Shown here: positions 8,562-19,100 of the stretch, piece by piece
Layout: each line of letters starts with the position of its first letter
Position numbering within the stretch: the first letter of the stretch is position 1
From: Oscillospiraceae bacterium
GTDB taxonomy: Bacteria > Bacillota > Clostridia > Oscillospirales > Oscillospiraceae
Reading direction: 5' to 3'
DNA: 64,000 nt
Assembly (NCBI GenBank): GCA_009785345.1
Contig: WQWL01000001.1
Coordinates: 1 to 64,000 of the forward strand
Program-made: the position numbers and the translations under genes
The notes under the pieces: model-generated
The model's input: the letters and a program-made list of their open reading frames with translations, nothing else
The model's database searches: none
Told to the model about the DNA's origin: nothing

Positions 8562-9532
8562 AGAAAATATTAGATGTAAAACAACCTTTAATCAGCTGCT
8601 ATACAGCGTATGGAACTCTCTTTTCGATACTACCGAAGCAGCTGGATTCATGGATATACAGTAATTTCATACAATTGGTTTACAATAAACTTTGGGGAAC
8701 ATACACATTTGAAGGTCATAGATTCGTACTCAAGGATTGCCCAGGTATTGTTTTTCATACATCACCACGGGATAAAATCATGAATGACGAAAAAACGTTA
8801 ATCGATATGATAAAAAGTGCAATTGATGCTGGTGAGTATGTTTACCTTTTTGTTGATAAGTATTATATATCTGCAGATAAATTATACCATGGAAAAAAGC
8901 ATTTCGAACATGAAATCTTAGTATATGGGTATGATCAAGATAATGACCTCATGTTCGTTGCTGATAATTTTGCGGATGGCAAGTTTGCTTTTTCTTCCTG
9001 TCCGTCCGGTGACATAGATAAAGCGTTTATGCGTTTGAAAACCAATAATGAATACGCCAAACATTTTGGTACACTTATTGTGCGTCCTGATGTCAATTAT
9101 TCTTTGGACATAGAGAAGATAAAGCATGATATGAATGCTTTTTTAAGCTCACAAAAATCATACTACATGCGTAAAGAACAAGATATGATATTCGGGGTTA
9201 AAATCTTCGAAAATCTAAAAAAGCAAATAATTTGCTGCGCCGCTTATGGTATGCCACTGGATGTAAGAGCATTTCATATGATTTATGAACACTTGCTACT
9301 AATGGAAGAAAGAGTCCGATATATGGTAAGGGAAAATTATATGACAGACGTATCAGAACTTTGTGAATTTGTACGAGATACAAAAGAGTCCGCATTCTTA
9401 TTGCGAAACTGCGTAATAAAATACAATGTGAGACGAAAGGAAAACATGTTCGAGAGCATTCTGAGTAAATTATGTCAACTGAAAGATGATGAGATCAAAA
9501 TGTTTGAAACAGTACTAGATAAAATTTTATGA
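8558..9532 (+). CDS. Second BtrH-N/C39-like papain-fold protein
   Basis: Cys in KQPLISCYTAYGTLFSIL; HFEHEILVYGYDQDNDLMFVADNF; overlaps the previous gene by 4 nt. Confidence 0.55.
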   Translation: MKKILDVKQPLISCYTAYGTLFSILPKQLDSWIYSNFIQLVYNKLWGTYTFEGHRFVLKDCPGIVFHTSPRDKIMNDEKTLIDMIKSAIDAGEYVYLFVDKYYISADKLYHGKKHFEHEILVYGYDQDNDLMFVADNFADGKFAFSSCPSGDIDKAFMRLKTNNEYAKHFGTLIVRPDVNYSLDIEKIKHDMNAFLSSQKSYYMRKEQDMIFGVKIFENLKKQIICCAAYGMPLDVRAFHMIYEHLLLMEERVRYMVRENYMTDVSELCEFVRDTKESAFLLRNCVIKYNVRRKENMFESILSKLCQLKDDEIKMFETVLDKIL

Positions 9533-11742
9533 GAGTAAATCGTTATAAATGTGTGCGTCAGTATGACGCAACTGATTGTGGAGTCGCGTGTCTTGCAACA
9601 ATCGCACAGCACTATGGACTGAAGATTCCGGTAACACGAATACGAGAAATTGCCGGAACTGACAAGCAGGGAACAAATATTTATGGCATGATAAAAGCGG
9701 CGGAGTTGTTAGGCTTTAATGCAAAAGGTGTAAAGCCATCTGTCGGTGAGGGTGACGGCAACATACAGTCCAAACGTGAAGTGTTGTCATCGCCGTTCTC
9801 ATTGCCTGCCATTGCACATACACTGGTTGACGGCTCCATGTCTCATTACGTTGTAATCCATAAAATTACAAAAAAACAAATAATAATCGCAGACCCGGCA
9901 AAGGGCCTGAAAAAAGTCACTATTGATGAATTCATGAGTGAGTGGACTGGTGTGCTGGTTTTGCTTGTTCCGACTCATGAATTTGAAAAGGGCGATCATA
10001 CTAAGGGTATCTACGCTCAATTTTTTAAACTGATAATTCCACAGCGTGGTCTCTTAATTAATGTTTTCTTTGTATCATTACTTTTTACAGTGCTCGGCAT
10101 TGGAGCTGCATTTTATTTCAGGATAATGATGGATGATATATTGCCAAACATGCTCGAACGCAGCTTGACGGTGGTTTCTATTGGAGTTATTGCACTATAT
10201 GTTTTTCAGCATATGCTAAGTGCGTTCCGCAATCACATGCTCTTGCATATGAGTCAAAAACTAGATGTAAACTTGATACTTGGCTACTATCATCATGTTT
10301 TGGAACTGCCAATGAGCTTTTTTGGTACAAGACGAGTTGGAGAAATTATAACTCGCTTTATGGATGCTTCAAAAATACGTGAAGCAATAACCGGTGCTTC
10401 GCTTACAATCATGATTGATACAATTATGGCAGCCGTTGGTGGAATTATCCTATATATGCAAAGTCCCCAAATGTTTGTTGTTGCAGTTGCTATCGTTTTT
10501 CTTTATGGCATTATAGTGTTTTCATTCAATAAACCATTGCGTGATATAAATGAAAAGTATATGGAGGAAAACGCACAGTTGATGTCATATTTGGTTGAAT
10601 CATTAAACGGCATTGAAACTGTCAAAGCCTTCAACTCAGAGCGTTCGACTAAGATTGAAACAGAGAAAAGGTTTGTAAGATTCCTTCGTGCTGTATTTAA
10701 ATTTGGTTGGCTTCAAAATATGTCCGGCTCAATGAGTGGTCTCGTAGCTGCTGTTGGTGGCGTGGTGATATTGTGGGTAGGCGCATTAAGCGTTATGCGA
10801 GGAGATATGACAATTGGTGGGTTGTTGACATTTAATGCACTACTTGTTTATTTTCTTGATCCAGTAAGAAACTTGATTGACTTGCAACCGAAAATGCAAA
10901 CAGCAATTGTTGCATCAAACAGGCTCGGCGAAATATTGGATTTAGAGTTAGAAAAAACAGAAAAGGAAAATAAAAAAATTGCGCTCAAGTCATTGCTGAA
11001 GCCAATTAAATTTGAAAATATAGATTTTCGCTATAGTACGCGACGCCTGGTACTTCAGGATATCAGCTTGAGTATTGCGTCAGGAGAAAAAATTGCGCTT
11101 GTAGGAGAAAGTGGCTCCGGCAAGACAACACTTGCAAAACTATTATTAAACTTTTATCCGTGGGAAAAGGGAGATATTTCCATAGGTGAATTTAGTATTG
11201 AAGATTTGAATATTGAAGCTCTTAGAGAAAAAATAGCGTATATTTCGCAAGATGTGTTTCTATTCTCCGGTACAATTTATGAAAACTTGACTCTTGGTAT
11301 GGATTATCCTGATATGGAAGAAGTTGTTCGTGTCGCTTCGATGACACAAGCACATGACTTTATCAGTGATTTTCCTCTTCGCTATGAAACACAACTTGAA
11401 GAAAATGGTGCAAATTTGTCCGGTGGACAAAAGCAACGTCTTGCAATAACTCGGGCATTACTCAAGAAACCGGATATCTTAATAATGGATGAGGCGACAA
11501 GCAATCTTGACAGTATAACTGAAAAGGCAATTAGTCGTATGATTGATGAGCAGACTTCCGGAATAACCACAATTATCATTGCGCATAGATTAAGTACGAT
11601 AATGCGTTGTGACAAAATATATCTGATGGACGAAGGAAAAATAGAAGAAGCTGGTAGCCATATGGAACTCATGGATGCAAAAGGGCGGTATTATGAGTTG
11701 TGGCGAGAGCAAATTCCCGATTTGGATGGAGTTACAGGATGA
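9529..11742 (+). CDS. Peptidase C39 domain-containing ABC transporter (peptide processing and export)
   Basis: N-terminal C39 QYDATDCGVACLATIAQHYG...HYVVIHKI...IADPAKG; TM domain; Walker A GESGSGKTT, LSGGQKQR, Walker B. Confidence 0.95.
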   Translation: MRVNRYKCVRQYDATDCGVACLATIAQHYGLKIPVTRIREIAGTDKQGTNIYGMIKAAELLGFNAKGVKPSVGEGDGNIQSKREVLSSPFSLPAIAHTLVDGSMSHYVVIHKITKKQIIIADPAKGLKKVTIDEFMSEWTGVLVLLVPTHEFEKGDHTKGIYAQFFKLIIPQRGLLINVFFVSLLFTVLGIGAAFYFRIMMDDILPNMLERSLTVVSIGVIALYVFQHMLSAFRNHMLLHMSQKLDVNLILGYYHHVLELPMSFFGTRRVGEIITRFMDASKIREAITGASLTIMIDTIMAAVGGIILYMQSPQMFVVAVAIVFLYGIIVFSFNKPLRDINEKYMEENAQLMSYLVESLNGIETVKAFNSERSTKIETEKRFVRFLRAVFKFGWLQNMSGSMSGLVAAVGGVVILWVGALSVMRGDMTIGGLLTFNALLVYFLDPVRNLIDLQPKMQTAIVASNRLGEILDLELEKTEKENKKIALKSLLKPIKFENIDFRYSTRRLVLQDISLSIASGEKIALVGESGSGKTTLAKLLLNFYPWEKGDISIGEFSIEDLNIEALREKIAYISQDVFLFSGTIYENLTLGMDYPDMEEVVRVASMTQAHDFISDFPLRYETQLEENGANLSGGQKQRLAITRALLKKPDILIMDEATSNLDSITEKAISRMIDEQTSGITTIIIAHRLSTIMRCDKIYLMDEGKIEEAGSHMELMDAKGRYYELWREQIPDLDGVTG

Positions 11743-13295
11743 GAACAGAAATTGTTGATTTCGAAGACTTGACAGATTCCAGGGAACTACTGGAAGCAAA
11801 ACCGCCTAAGTTTTTTATGATGTTTTCATATATTCTGATAACGCTAATAACGGTGGCTTTCATTTGGGCATACTTTGGAAGAATTGATATTTATGTTAGC
11901 ACACAGGGAATTGTTCGTCCTACTGAGCAAGTTTCAACTGTAATTAACCCGAATAGTGGAATAATAAATGCCGTTTATTTCGAGAACGGTGAGCACGTGA
12001 ATGCTGGAGATGTTTTATTCACGCTGGAGATGGGAGATTTTGATTTTATTATCATTAACTATGAGTCCGTTCTTGCAGATATTGAAGTTGATTTGGAAAA
12101 TTTGCGACGATACAGAGAGAGTATTGTGCTTGAAGAAAACTTATTTGCCCACACAGAAAACCTGTATTATACCTTGGTTGAGCGATATTTAACAGAAATT
12201 CAAGGTATGCAGAGTCAAATGACGGAACAATTCGCACAGACTGCCAATCAAAGGGTTGACACAAATTTGTCTCTTGAGAGCATAAACTTGGCTATACGGC
12301 AACGAGAAAGCGAGATTACGAATTTAGAACGCTATATTGAGTCAGTCCGAACGCAAACAAATTTATTTATATATGGCTCACATTATTTTCATCTCAGATT
12401 TTTAGAGTTTGAGCGCAGACGTAATGAAGCGATAACTCGTATTAATGAAGCATATCGTGACTACAATATAGCTCTGGAAAATTATAATGCAACTCGGGAA
12501 GATTATTATATAGAGGAAGTCGATGAAGCAGAACTAATAGCAGCGCGGACAGCGTGGAATAGTGCAAAGCAGAGCCTTGAACATCTGGTGAGCACAGAGA
12601 TTCTGACTTCGGAGCAGCGCATAACGAGTATTCATCAGGAATTAGCAGAGCTTAATATTTCAAGAAGGCGCACTCAAAATGCGGCTCAAGCATATAATAC
12701 ACAAAATAATGAAAGTTGGGATATTTTATTCAGTCAAACCCAATTACAGCTTATAACAGAGATAGATTCACAAATCACCACACAAGAAAGTAGGCGTGCC
12801 AATATAGAACGAGAATTAAGTCGTACAATAGAAGAACTTGAAATGAGTGAGCTTGATTTTATCGTTACCGCGCCTATAGATGGATATTTGAATTTATTGC
12901 AAAGTGTAACTCCCGGCGAGTTTGTCCCAAGTGGCAGCGAAATTGCAACAATTATTCCCGAAAGTCAAGATGTTTTGCGCATAGAACTTGCGATATCGAA
13001 TAGAGATATTGCAAGTGTATATGTTGGACAATCTATCAATTTCAACGTACTGGCACTACCGTACCGGGACTATGGACGTGTATCTGGTGTTGTGCACAGT
13101 ATCGGTGCAGATGCCAGACTTAATCAATTTACTGGCGAAATGTACTTTTTAGTTGAGGCTCATATTGCGAACGAGCCTGTGGCTGATCACAGAGGATATT
13201 TAGCGGAAATCCAGGTAGGAATGCTTGTTGAGGGACAGATGATTACTGATAATCAACGTATTCTTACATGGTTTATGAATTTGATTTGGGGGTAG
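11739..13295 (+). CDS. HlyD-family secretion periplasmic-adaptor-type protein
   Basis: Start ATG 11739 overlaps the ABC stop (ATGA); single TM, coiled coil, FIVTAPIDGYLNLLQSVTPGEFVPSGSEIATIIP. Confidence 0.9.
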   Translation: MRTEIVDFEDLTDSRELLEAKPPKFFMMFSYILITLITVAFIWAYFGRIDIYVSTQGIVRPTEQVSTVINPNSGIINAVYFENGEHVNAGDVLFTLEMGDFDFIIINYESVLADIEVDLENLRRYRESIVLEENLFAHTENLYYTLVERYLTEIQGMQSQMTEQFAQTANQRVDTNLSLESINLAIRQRESEITNLERYIESVRTQTNLFIYGSHYFHLRFLEFERRRNEAITRINEAYRDYNIALENYNATREDYYIEEVDEAELIAARTAWNSAKQSLEHLVSTEILTSEQRITSIHQELAELNISRRRTQNAAQAYNTQNNESWDILFSQTQLQLITEIDSQITTQESRRANIERELSRTIEELEMSELDFIVTAPIDGYLNLLQSVTPGEFVPSGSEIATIIPESQDVLRIELAISNRDIASVYVGQSINFNVLALPYRDYGRVSGVVHSIGADARLNQFTGEMYFLVEAHIANEPVADHRGYLAEIQVGMLVEGQMITDNQRILTWFMNLIWG

Positions 13296-13314
13296 AAAGA
13301 GAAGGTGCATCTAT

Positions 13315-14433
13315 ATGACTGAACAACCTGGAATCAGCATTGTAATCGCCAGCAAAGGTCGCGTTAAGCTGCTGGGCGAGCTACTGGAAAGTATACAAAT
13401 TGCGCGGAATACCTATGATGGTTCAAGTGAAGTGCTTGTAATTGATGACAGCAAACCGCAGGATGCCGAACGTATTCGTGCTCATTGTGAAAAGTATGAC
13501 ACTCACACGATTAATTTCGGACCATCCGTTTCAGGCAAGCGCAATTTAGGGGCACGCGAAGCGCAGTATGAACTGCTGCTTTTTTTGGACTCAGACTGTA
13601 TCGCCACATCACAACTACTTAACGAACATGTGAAGCCCTATGCAAATTCTGAGGTAGGCGGTGTAGCAGGACCACTGGAGTTTGTAGGCACGGACACTTG
13701 GTTCTGGAAGGCGGTTGAGAAATCACCTTTTGTAACTTCATTCGGACTTCCAGCCTTGTTGGACGAAGTTCCGTGGGCACCTACTGCAAATTTTTCCATT
13801 CGCAAAGGGCTTTTCACAGAATTGGGTGGTTTTGATGAGAGCTTTCCAAATAAACCCGGTGGAGAAGATGTAGACTTATGTCTGCGTATGACTAAACAAG
13901 GTTGGTGTATTGCCTGTAGCAAAGAAGGGCTTGTTTATCACAGCAAATCAACATGGATACCGGTAAAGGATATGTTCCGGCGTTTGTGGCACTACGGCAA
14001 CGCTGACTGTTATTTAACGGAACGGCACGCGGATAATAGTATGGCAACTGTACCCAGACGTCTTTTGATTTACGTTGCTATGCTTATCCTACTATCGGTT
14101 TGTGCAATTTTTAGTAGTTGGTGGCTGTTGGTGGCATTCCCTCTTTGGCTGTTGCTGGATATATCGCTAACGTCCATATTGATCAATAAATTTGCGACCA
14201 ATAAACGTACTAATTTTGCTCAACAGGTTGCTGTGCAACTAATGATGCTTACCAATGAAGCGGGGTATCTTTACCGCTGCCTCCGTAAGAAAAAACCTCA
14301 ATTTTGGTTTCTCCAACTTGTCCATTTTGATGGACAAATGGAGGACATTCAGCGCAATAGCACCATCAATATGTGGTCGCTACTCATAGTCATACTACTG
14401 ATATTGGCAACAACTGTTTTGATAATAATTTAA
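13315..14433 (+). CDS. Family 2 glycosyltransferase with C-terminal TM segments
   Basis: SIVIASKGRVKLLGELLESI, LLFLDSDC, NFSIRKGLFTELGGFDESFPNKPGGEDVDLCLRM. Confidence 0.88.
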   Translation: MTEQPGISIVIASKGRVKLLGELLESIQIARNTYDGSSEVLVIDDSKPQDAERIRAHCEKYDTHTINFGPSVSGKRNLGAREAQYELLLFLDSDCIATSQLLNEHVKPYANSEVGGVAGPLEFVGTDTWFWKAVEKSPFVTSFGLPALLDEVPWAPTANFSIRKGLFTELGGFDESFPNKPGGEDVDLCLRMTKQGWCIACSKEGLVYHSKSTWIPVKDMFRRLWHYGNADCYLTERHADNSMATVPRRLLIYVAMLILLSVCAIFSSWWLLVAFPLWLLLDISLTSILINKFATNKRTNFAQQVAVQLMMLTNEAGYLYRCLRKKKPQFWFLQLVHFDGQMEDIQRNSTINMWSLLIVILLILATTVLIII

Positions 14434-14532
14434 AGAGGTAGTGTGTCAGTTTGGCGCTAGAAATATAGTCTGTGGGAATCAGGCACTATCATGGAGAATG
14501 CAAATTAGTTTGAAGAAATGGAGAAAGTCCGA

Positions 14533-15471
14533 ATGGATTTATTGCAAAAAACAGCACTTGTAACAGGTGGAGCAGGACTTATCGGTGCGAACCTTTGCCG
14601 CAGACTGCTTGCGGAAGGGTATCGTGTGATTTGCCTAGACAATTTTTACACCAGTTATGAAGCTTCAATTGTTTCATTGCACGGACATCCTTGTTTCGAA
14701 TTTGTGTTGCATGATGTGACACAGCCTTTTGATATCCCTACTGATGAAATCTATCACTTGGCTGCACCGGCTTCCCCAGTACATTACCAGAAAGATCCTA
14801 TTTACACTTCAAAAACAATTGTATTTGGCACATTAAATGCGCTTGAATGCGCTAAACAATATCAGGCTAAGCTATTACTGTCTTCGACAAGCGAAATTTA
14901 CGGCGATCCGGTCGAACACCCTCAAAGAGAGTCATACCATGGTAATGTAAACCCTAATGGACCACGTGCGTGCTATGACGAAAGTAAACGCTGCGCTGAA
15001 ACGCTGTGCAGCGACTATCGTCGGCGCTATGGTACAGACACCAAAGTTGTTCGTATTTTTAATACGTATGGACCATATATGGACAGCAGGGATGGTCGTG
15101 TGGTCAGCGAATTTATTACGAAAATGTTAGATGATTGCCATATTGTTGTACATGGCAACGGTAAACAGACACGCTCATTCTGCTTTGTAGATGATTTAGT
15201 TGATGGTATCCGCCTCATGATGGAAAGCGATGAGGCAGGACCGATTAATTTAGGCAATCCGCAAGAAATAACGGTTTTGCAATTGGCACACGAGGTTGCT
15301 GAACAACTAGGTTTACAGGTGAGCATGCAATACGGTGAAGCGGTGGTAGATGAACCTTCCCGCCGCCGACCGGACATCACGCTTGCTAAAACATTGTTGG
15401 ATTGGCAACCTAAAATTTCATTGTGCGAGGGAATTGGTCGTACTATCGAATATTTTCGGCAAGTCGATTAA
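14533..15471 (+). CDS. NAD-dependent sugar nucleotide decarboxylase/epimerase, UDP-xylose synthase-like
   Basis: VTGGAGLIGANLC, HLAAPASPVHYQKDPIYTSKT, TSEIYGDPVEHPQ, Y-x3-K CYDESKR; RIFNTYGP; strongly UXS-like. Confidence 0.85.
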   Translation: MDLLQKTALVTGGAGLIGANLCRRLLAEGYRVICLDNFYTSYEASIVSLHGHPCFEFVLHDVTQPFDIPTDEIYHLAAPASPVHYQKDPIYTSKTIVFGTLNALECAKQYQAKLLLSSTSEIYGDPVEHPQRESYHGNVNPNGPRACYDESKRCAETLCSDYRRRYGTDTKVVRIFNTYGPYMDSRDGRVVSEFITKMLDDCHIVVHGNGKQTRSFCFVDDLVDGIRLMMESDEAGPINLGNPQEITVLQLAHEVAEQLGLQVSMQYGEAVVDEPSRRRPDITLAKTLLDWQPKISLCEGIGRTIEYFRQVD

Positions 15472-15679
15472 TACTATTGACAGTACTAGTCTTCTGCTCA
15501 AGACCACGCATACCACTAGCCACACTGTAGTCATTATTTTCGCTGACAACTGTTGTGGCTTTTTCGGCAGCTTTACCCCTAATAACATACAGTAATCATT
15601 CTACCGTGTTCGTTTTGTATATTTACACATAAGGCATTGTGAAACATGCATAATTATGTAAATAGAGCATATAAATATC

Positions 15680-15708
15680 TTGACACGTGAAATGTATTAT
15701 TGTATATT
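15680..15708 (+). promoter_or_regulatory. SigmaA-like promoter upstream of the GH30-GH74-GH10 genes
   Basis: TTGACA (15680-15685), 17-nt spacer, TATATT (15703-15708). Confidence 0.6.
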
Positions 15709-15720
15709 GACTTTACTCAT

Positions 15721-15734
15721 TGTGCACGAGCACG
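15721..15734 (+). promoter_or_regulatory. LacI-type operator-like site TGTGCACGAGCAC
   Basis: Near-palindrome with central CG just downstream of the predicted promoter; same 13-mer at 30262. Confidence 0.5.
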
Positions 15735-16182
15735 CTACTTTATTTGTTCATGTTTTTAGCGATATATTATGCGATTTGAGTTGTTTTCTGCTCTATTTTG
15801 TATGAGCAGGACAACCAAACTAATAACAAACATTGTAGTGCAGTTATAAGTAGCTTGGTGTCAAAAGTCCTGGCATCATTTTTGTACCGTCTGTTTTCAC
15901 TCATTTCACGCATTCTTTGGTTAAATACAAGTGGGTATTTGCCCTTAAAACGGACGAAAACATTCGACACAAATCTGATAACTCTACTTTTGTCATAAGC
16001 TTCCAGGAAAGGGGGGATTGAATGCTAATAAAAGTGGTCGCTTAACCACATTGCATATGAACAACTGGCTGAAAATGAAGAACCACAACTTCATAAGAAA
16101 TGTGGCATACAACTGCATACATCATTTTTGTACGAACATATATTGACGGTAAAGCAGTTGAAAATATTTATTAGGAGAGACT

Positions 16183-19100
16183 ATGATTATGCGAAATAAA
16201 GCAAGAAAAATACTCGTGGTACTACTTGCGGTAGCAATGATGATTTCCGTTATTGTGCCGGGTGCAGCAGCTTACCTGGATATTCAAAACGAGCCTCTTG
16301 ATTCATCTGTTATCCATGAAGTTGTTTTTGCCGCGAGTTTTTACGCAGCCCACGACGGATTTGAACCACGTGGCGCTGGTGTAACATTTACCAACGAAAA
16401 TATCAGTCAGACCCCTGGGGATCAATCACTATTGGTCTCTAACCGTAATTCGGTACTCCACGGAGCACAGGTCAATTTGACAGATATCATCATTCCTAAT
16501 GTTGAGTATGAATTCTCAATGTGGGTGCAGTCTGTTGCCGGATCACAAAACATGAGACTCGGTTTCCAAATTGGATACACAAGTACTATATTTGCAGGTA
16601 GCACTCAAACTGTCACTGACGATGGCTGGGTACAGCTTGTTGGAAGGGCTACATTCCCATCCACAGCTCATGCTATCGTTCTATTTGTAGACTCTGGCGC
16701 ACCAACTGCGTCATTTGTTATTGATACAGCGACATTGGCGCGAGTAGGTCCGTTACCGGAAATCGTGCCACCTGTCTCCGAAGGTCAGGAACTGCAAATT
16801 TTCCTTGATCAAACACGTCAACAGATTGACGGCTTTGTTCTTTCCGGTGCATTCAGGCAAATCGATCATCTTTTGAATGGTTTTGCAGATCGCCCTGATT
16901 TACAGGAAGAAATCCTTGATTTGGTATTCGGTCATCATACAGGTGTATATCCTGAAGGTCACAGCAGAGCCGGTGAGCCGGTTGATCCTGCTGCTAAAGG
17001 TATTGGTCTGTCAATCTGGCGTAACCAAATCAGTGACAAAGCTGAATTATGGAACTACCTATGGCGTCAACCACCAAACGCAGGTCCTGGACAAATGGCA
17101 GGCGGCGGCGGCGGTCAAAGTTGGGGTCGCTGGTTCGATACAGCAGCATTCAGCTTTAGACCTTTTGCTCCCGATGATCCAGATCATTTCTACGGTCTGA
17201 ATCTTCCTCGCAACGCACCTCTTCTAGATGACGTCAGCTATCGCTGGTGGATGGATGCTCGCGATACTGCAGCAGTAAACTGGCATCCGGATGTTCACCC
17301 AGACCCATGGGATAGAACACATATTCCAACAATTAATTATCCTCTCGGACGCCCAAGATTAACAGTACCTGGTACTGTACATCGTCTTGATGACTTCATT
17401 GGAATCATCGATACTGATGTCACCTACATGGATGGTCGTCCATTCCCAGGTTGGATGGTTCGTGAAGGTGGACCATATGGAAACGCAGCATTTGATAGAT
17501 TTGATTGGCCGGAAGCTCCAGGAAATCAAGATATCGTTGCTCGTAATGGTCGCTCTCCTGTAGATCGCGGTCAGGTTTGGGCATCAAGGATTGCCATGGC
17601 CTATGCTGAGGCTCGCGGCGAAGAAATGAAAATCATGGCAGCTGGCTGGAGTGGTCCGGCATGGCTGAAAAGTACCGGTCGTGTTAACGGCGGTCATATT
17701 GTCAACGCCGAATGGGCACTTAGAGACTATGCTCACTTCCTCGCTGACTACATCCAAGGTTGGGAAACTATATATGGAGTGCCAATCTGGGGACTTTCTC
17801 TGTCCAACGAGCCAGAACAAGCCAACCATGTTTACTCAAAGAGTGGCTGGGTAACTAATACAGTTGCTAGACCACCGGGAGCAGTTGATTTTGGTATCCG
17901 TTATCCACAAGGAACAATAGGACCAGCACCTGCGCCACTTCCAACTTGGCAGTCAACATCTCCAAGCTATATGCCATTTGCACGCGATGTACTGGGTCCA
18001 GTACTTGCGGAGCGTGGATTACGCAATGTGTTGCCTGATGGCACAGTAGAAGGTGTACGTTTCCAAATGGGCGACAGCCAAAGTTATGGTTCCAGCCCAC
18101 CAATCTATCAAAGATTCTGGGGCAATAGTGCAGAGCAGTTCATAGATGACTATGTGTTCCACACATACAGTTGGCAATCAATCGGTGGCTCTAATGCCGA
18201 CACAGCAGCACTCAGAGAATGGAAAGTGCGTGCACAAATGAATAATCGTGGCATGATTATGAGTGAAATTTCCACAATGAGTGGACAAAATGCTACTAAC
18301 ATATTTGATTTCCAGAGAAATGCACTCAGAAACCAAAACGGCACGGCATCCAGAAGTGACATGGGTAGTGCCATAGCATGGGCGCAGTACTGGAACAGAC
18401 AACTATCTATCATGGAAATTAGCGGAACAGGTCAATGGTGGGCAGTAGGCTTTAAGAAGCCAGAACAAGACTGGCCGATGGCTATACATCCAGGTGACAG
18501 AAGTCTTGAAAATCTCATCTACATCACAAATGATGCTAGAGGACAATCTGCAGGTCCGGCTGCTCCATCAATATCACTAGGTGGTCTTGAAGGCGCAACA
18601 GCAAACCACCGTGGCATAGGAGCACGTCCTGATGAGATTCTTGCATATCAACATGCAGGTCCAGAAGGCGGTTTCTACACAGAACAAACCTTTGACTACA
18701 GAGTACACAAAGTATTTTGGGCATTGGGTCACTTCAGTAAGTTTGTAAGACCCGGCTGGTATCGCGTGAACGTCAATCAAGATGTCGTTAACGAAGGTGC
18801 AGCATTCCCCAACAACCTCAATCTAATGACATCAGCTTATAGAAGTCCAGAAGCTGACGAAGATGGCTACTATGACTTCTCAGTTATCGTTATCAACGGT
18901 ACACGTCTGGATCAGACTATTGACATCAACTTCCCGGGATACATTGTCGAGAGCATGGAACGTTGGGAAACTATCGAAGACGTACTTTGCACAAGCGTTC
19001 TTGATGTACCCCATGGCACACTTCTATCAAGTGCCGGTGCTAACAACACAATTACAAATGCGACAGGTCTATACCGCGAAAGTTTTGTACGCGGCTGGAC

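Noticed and set aside
16040-16180. Possible third precursor (frame reading HIAYEQLAENEEPQLHKKCGIQL...)
   Set aside because: No in-frame start codon with RBS and only superficial resemblance to the LVELDExE leader.
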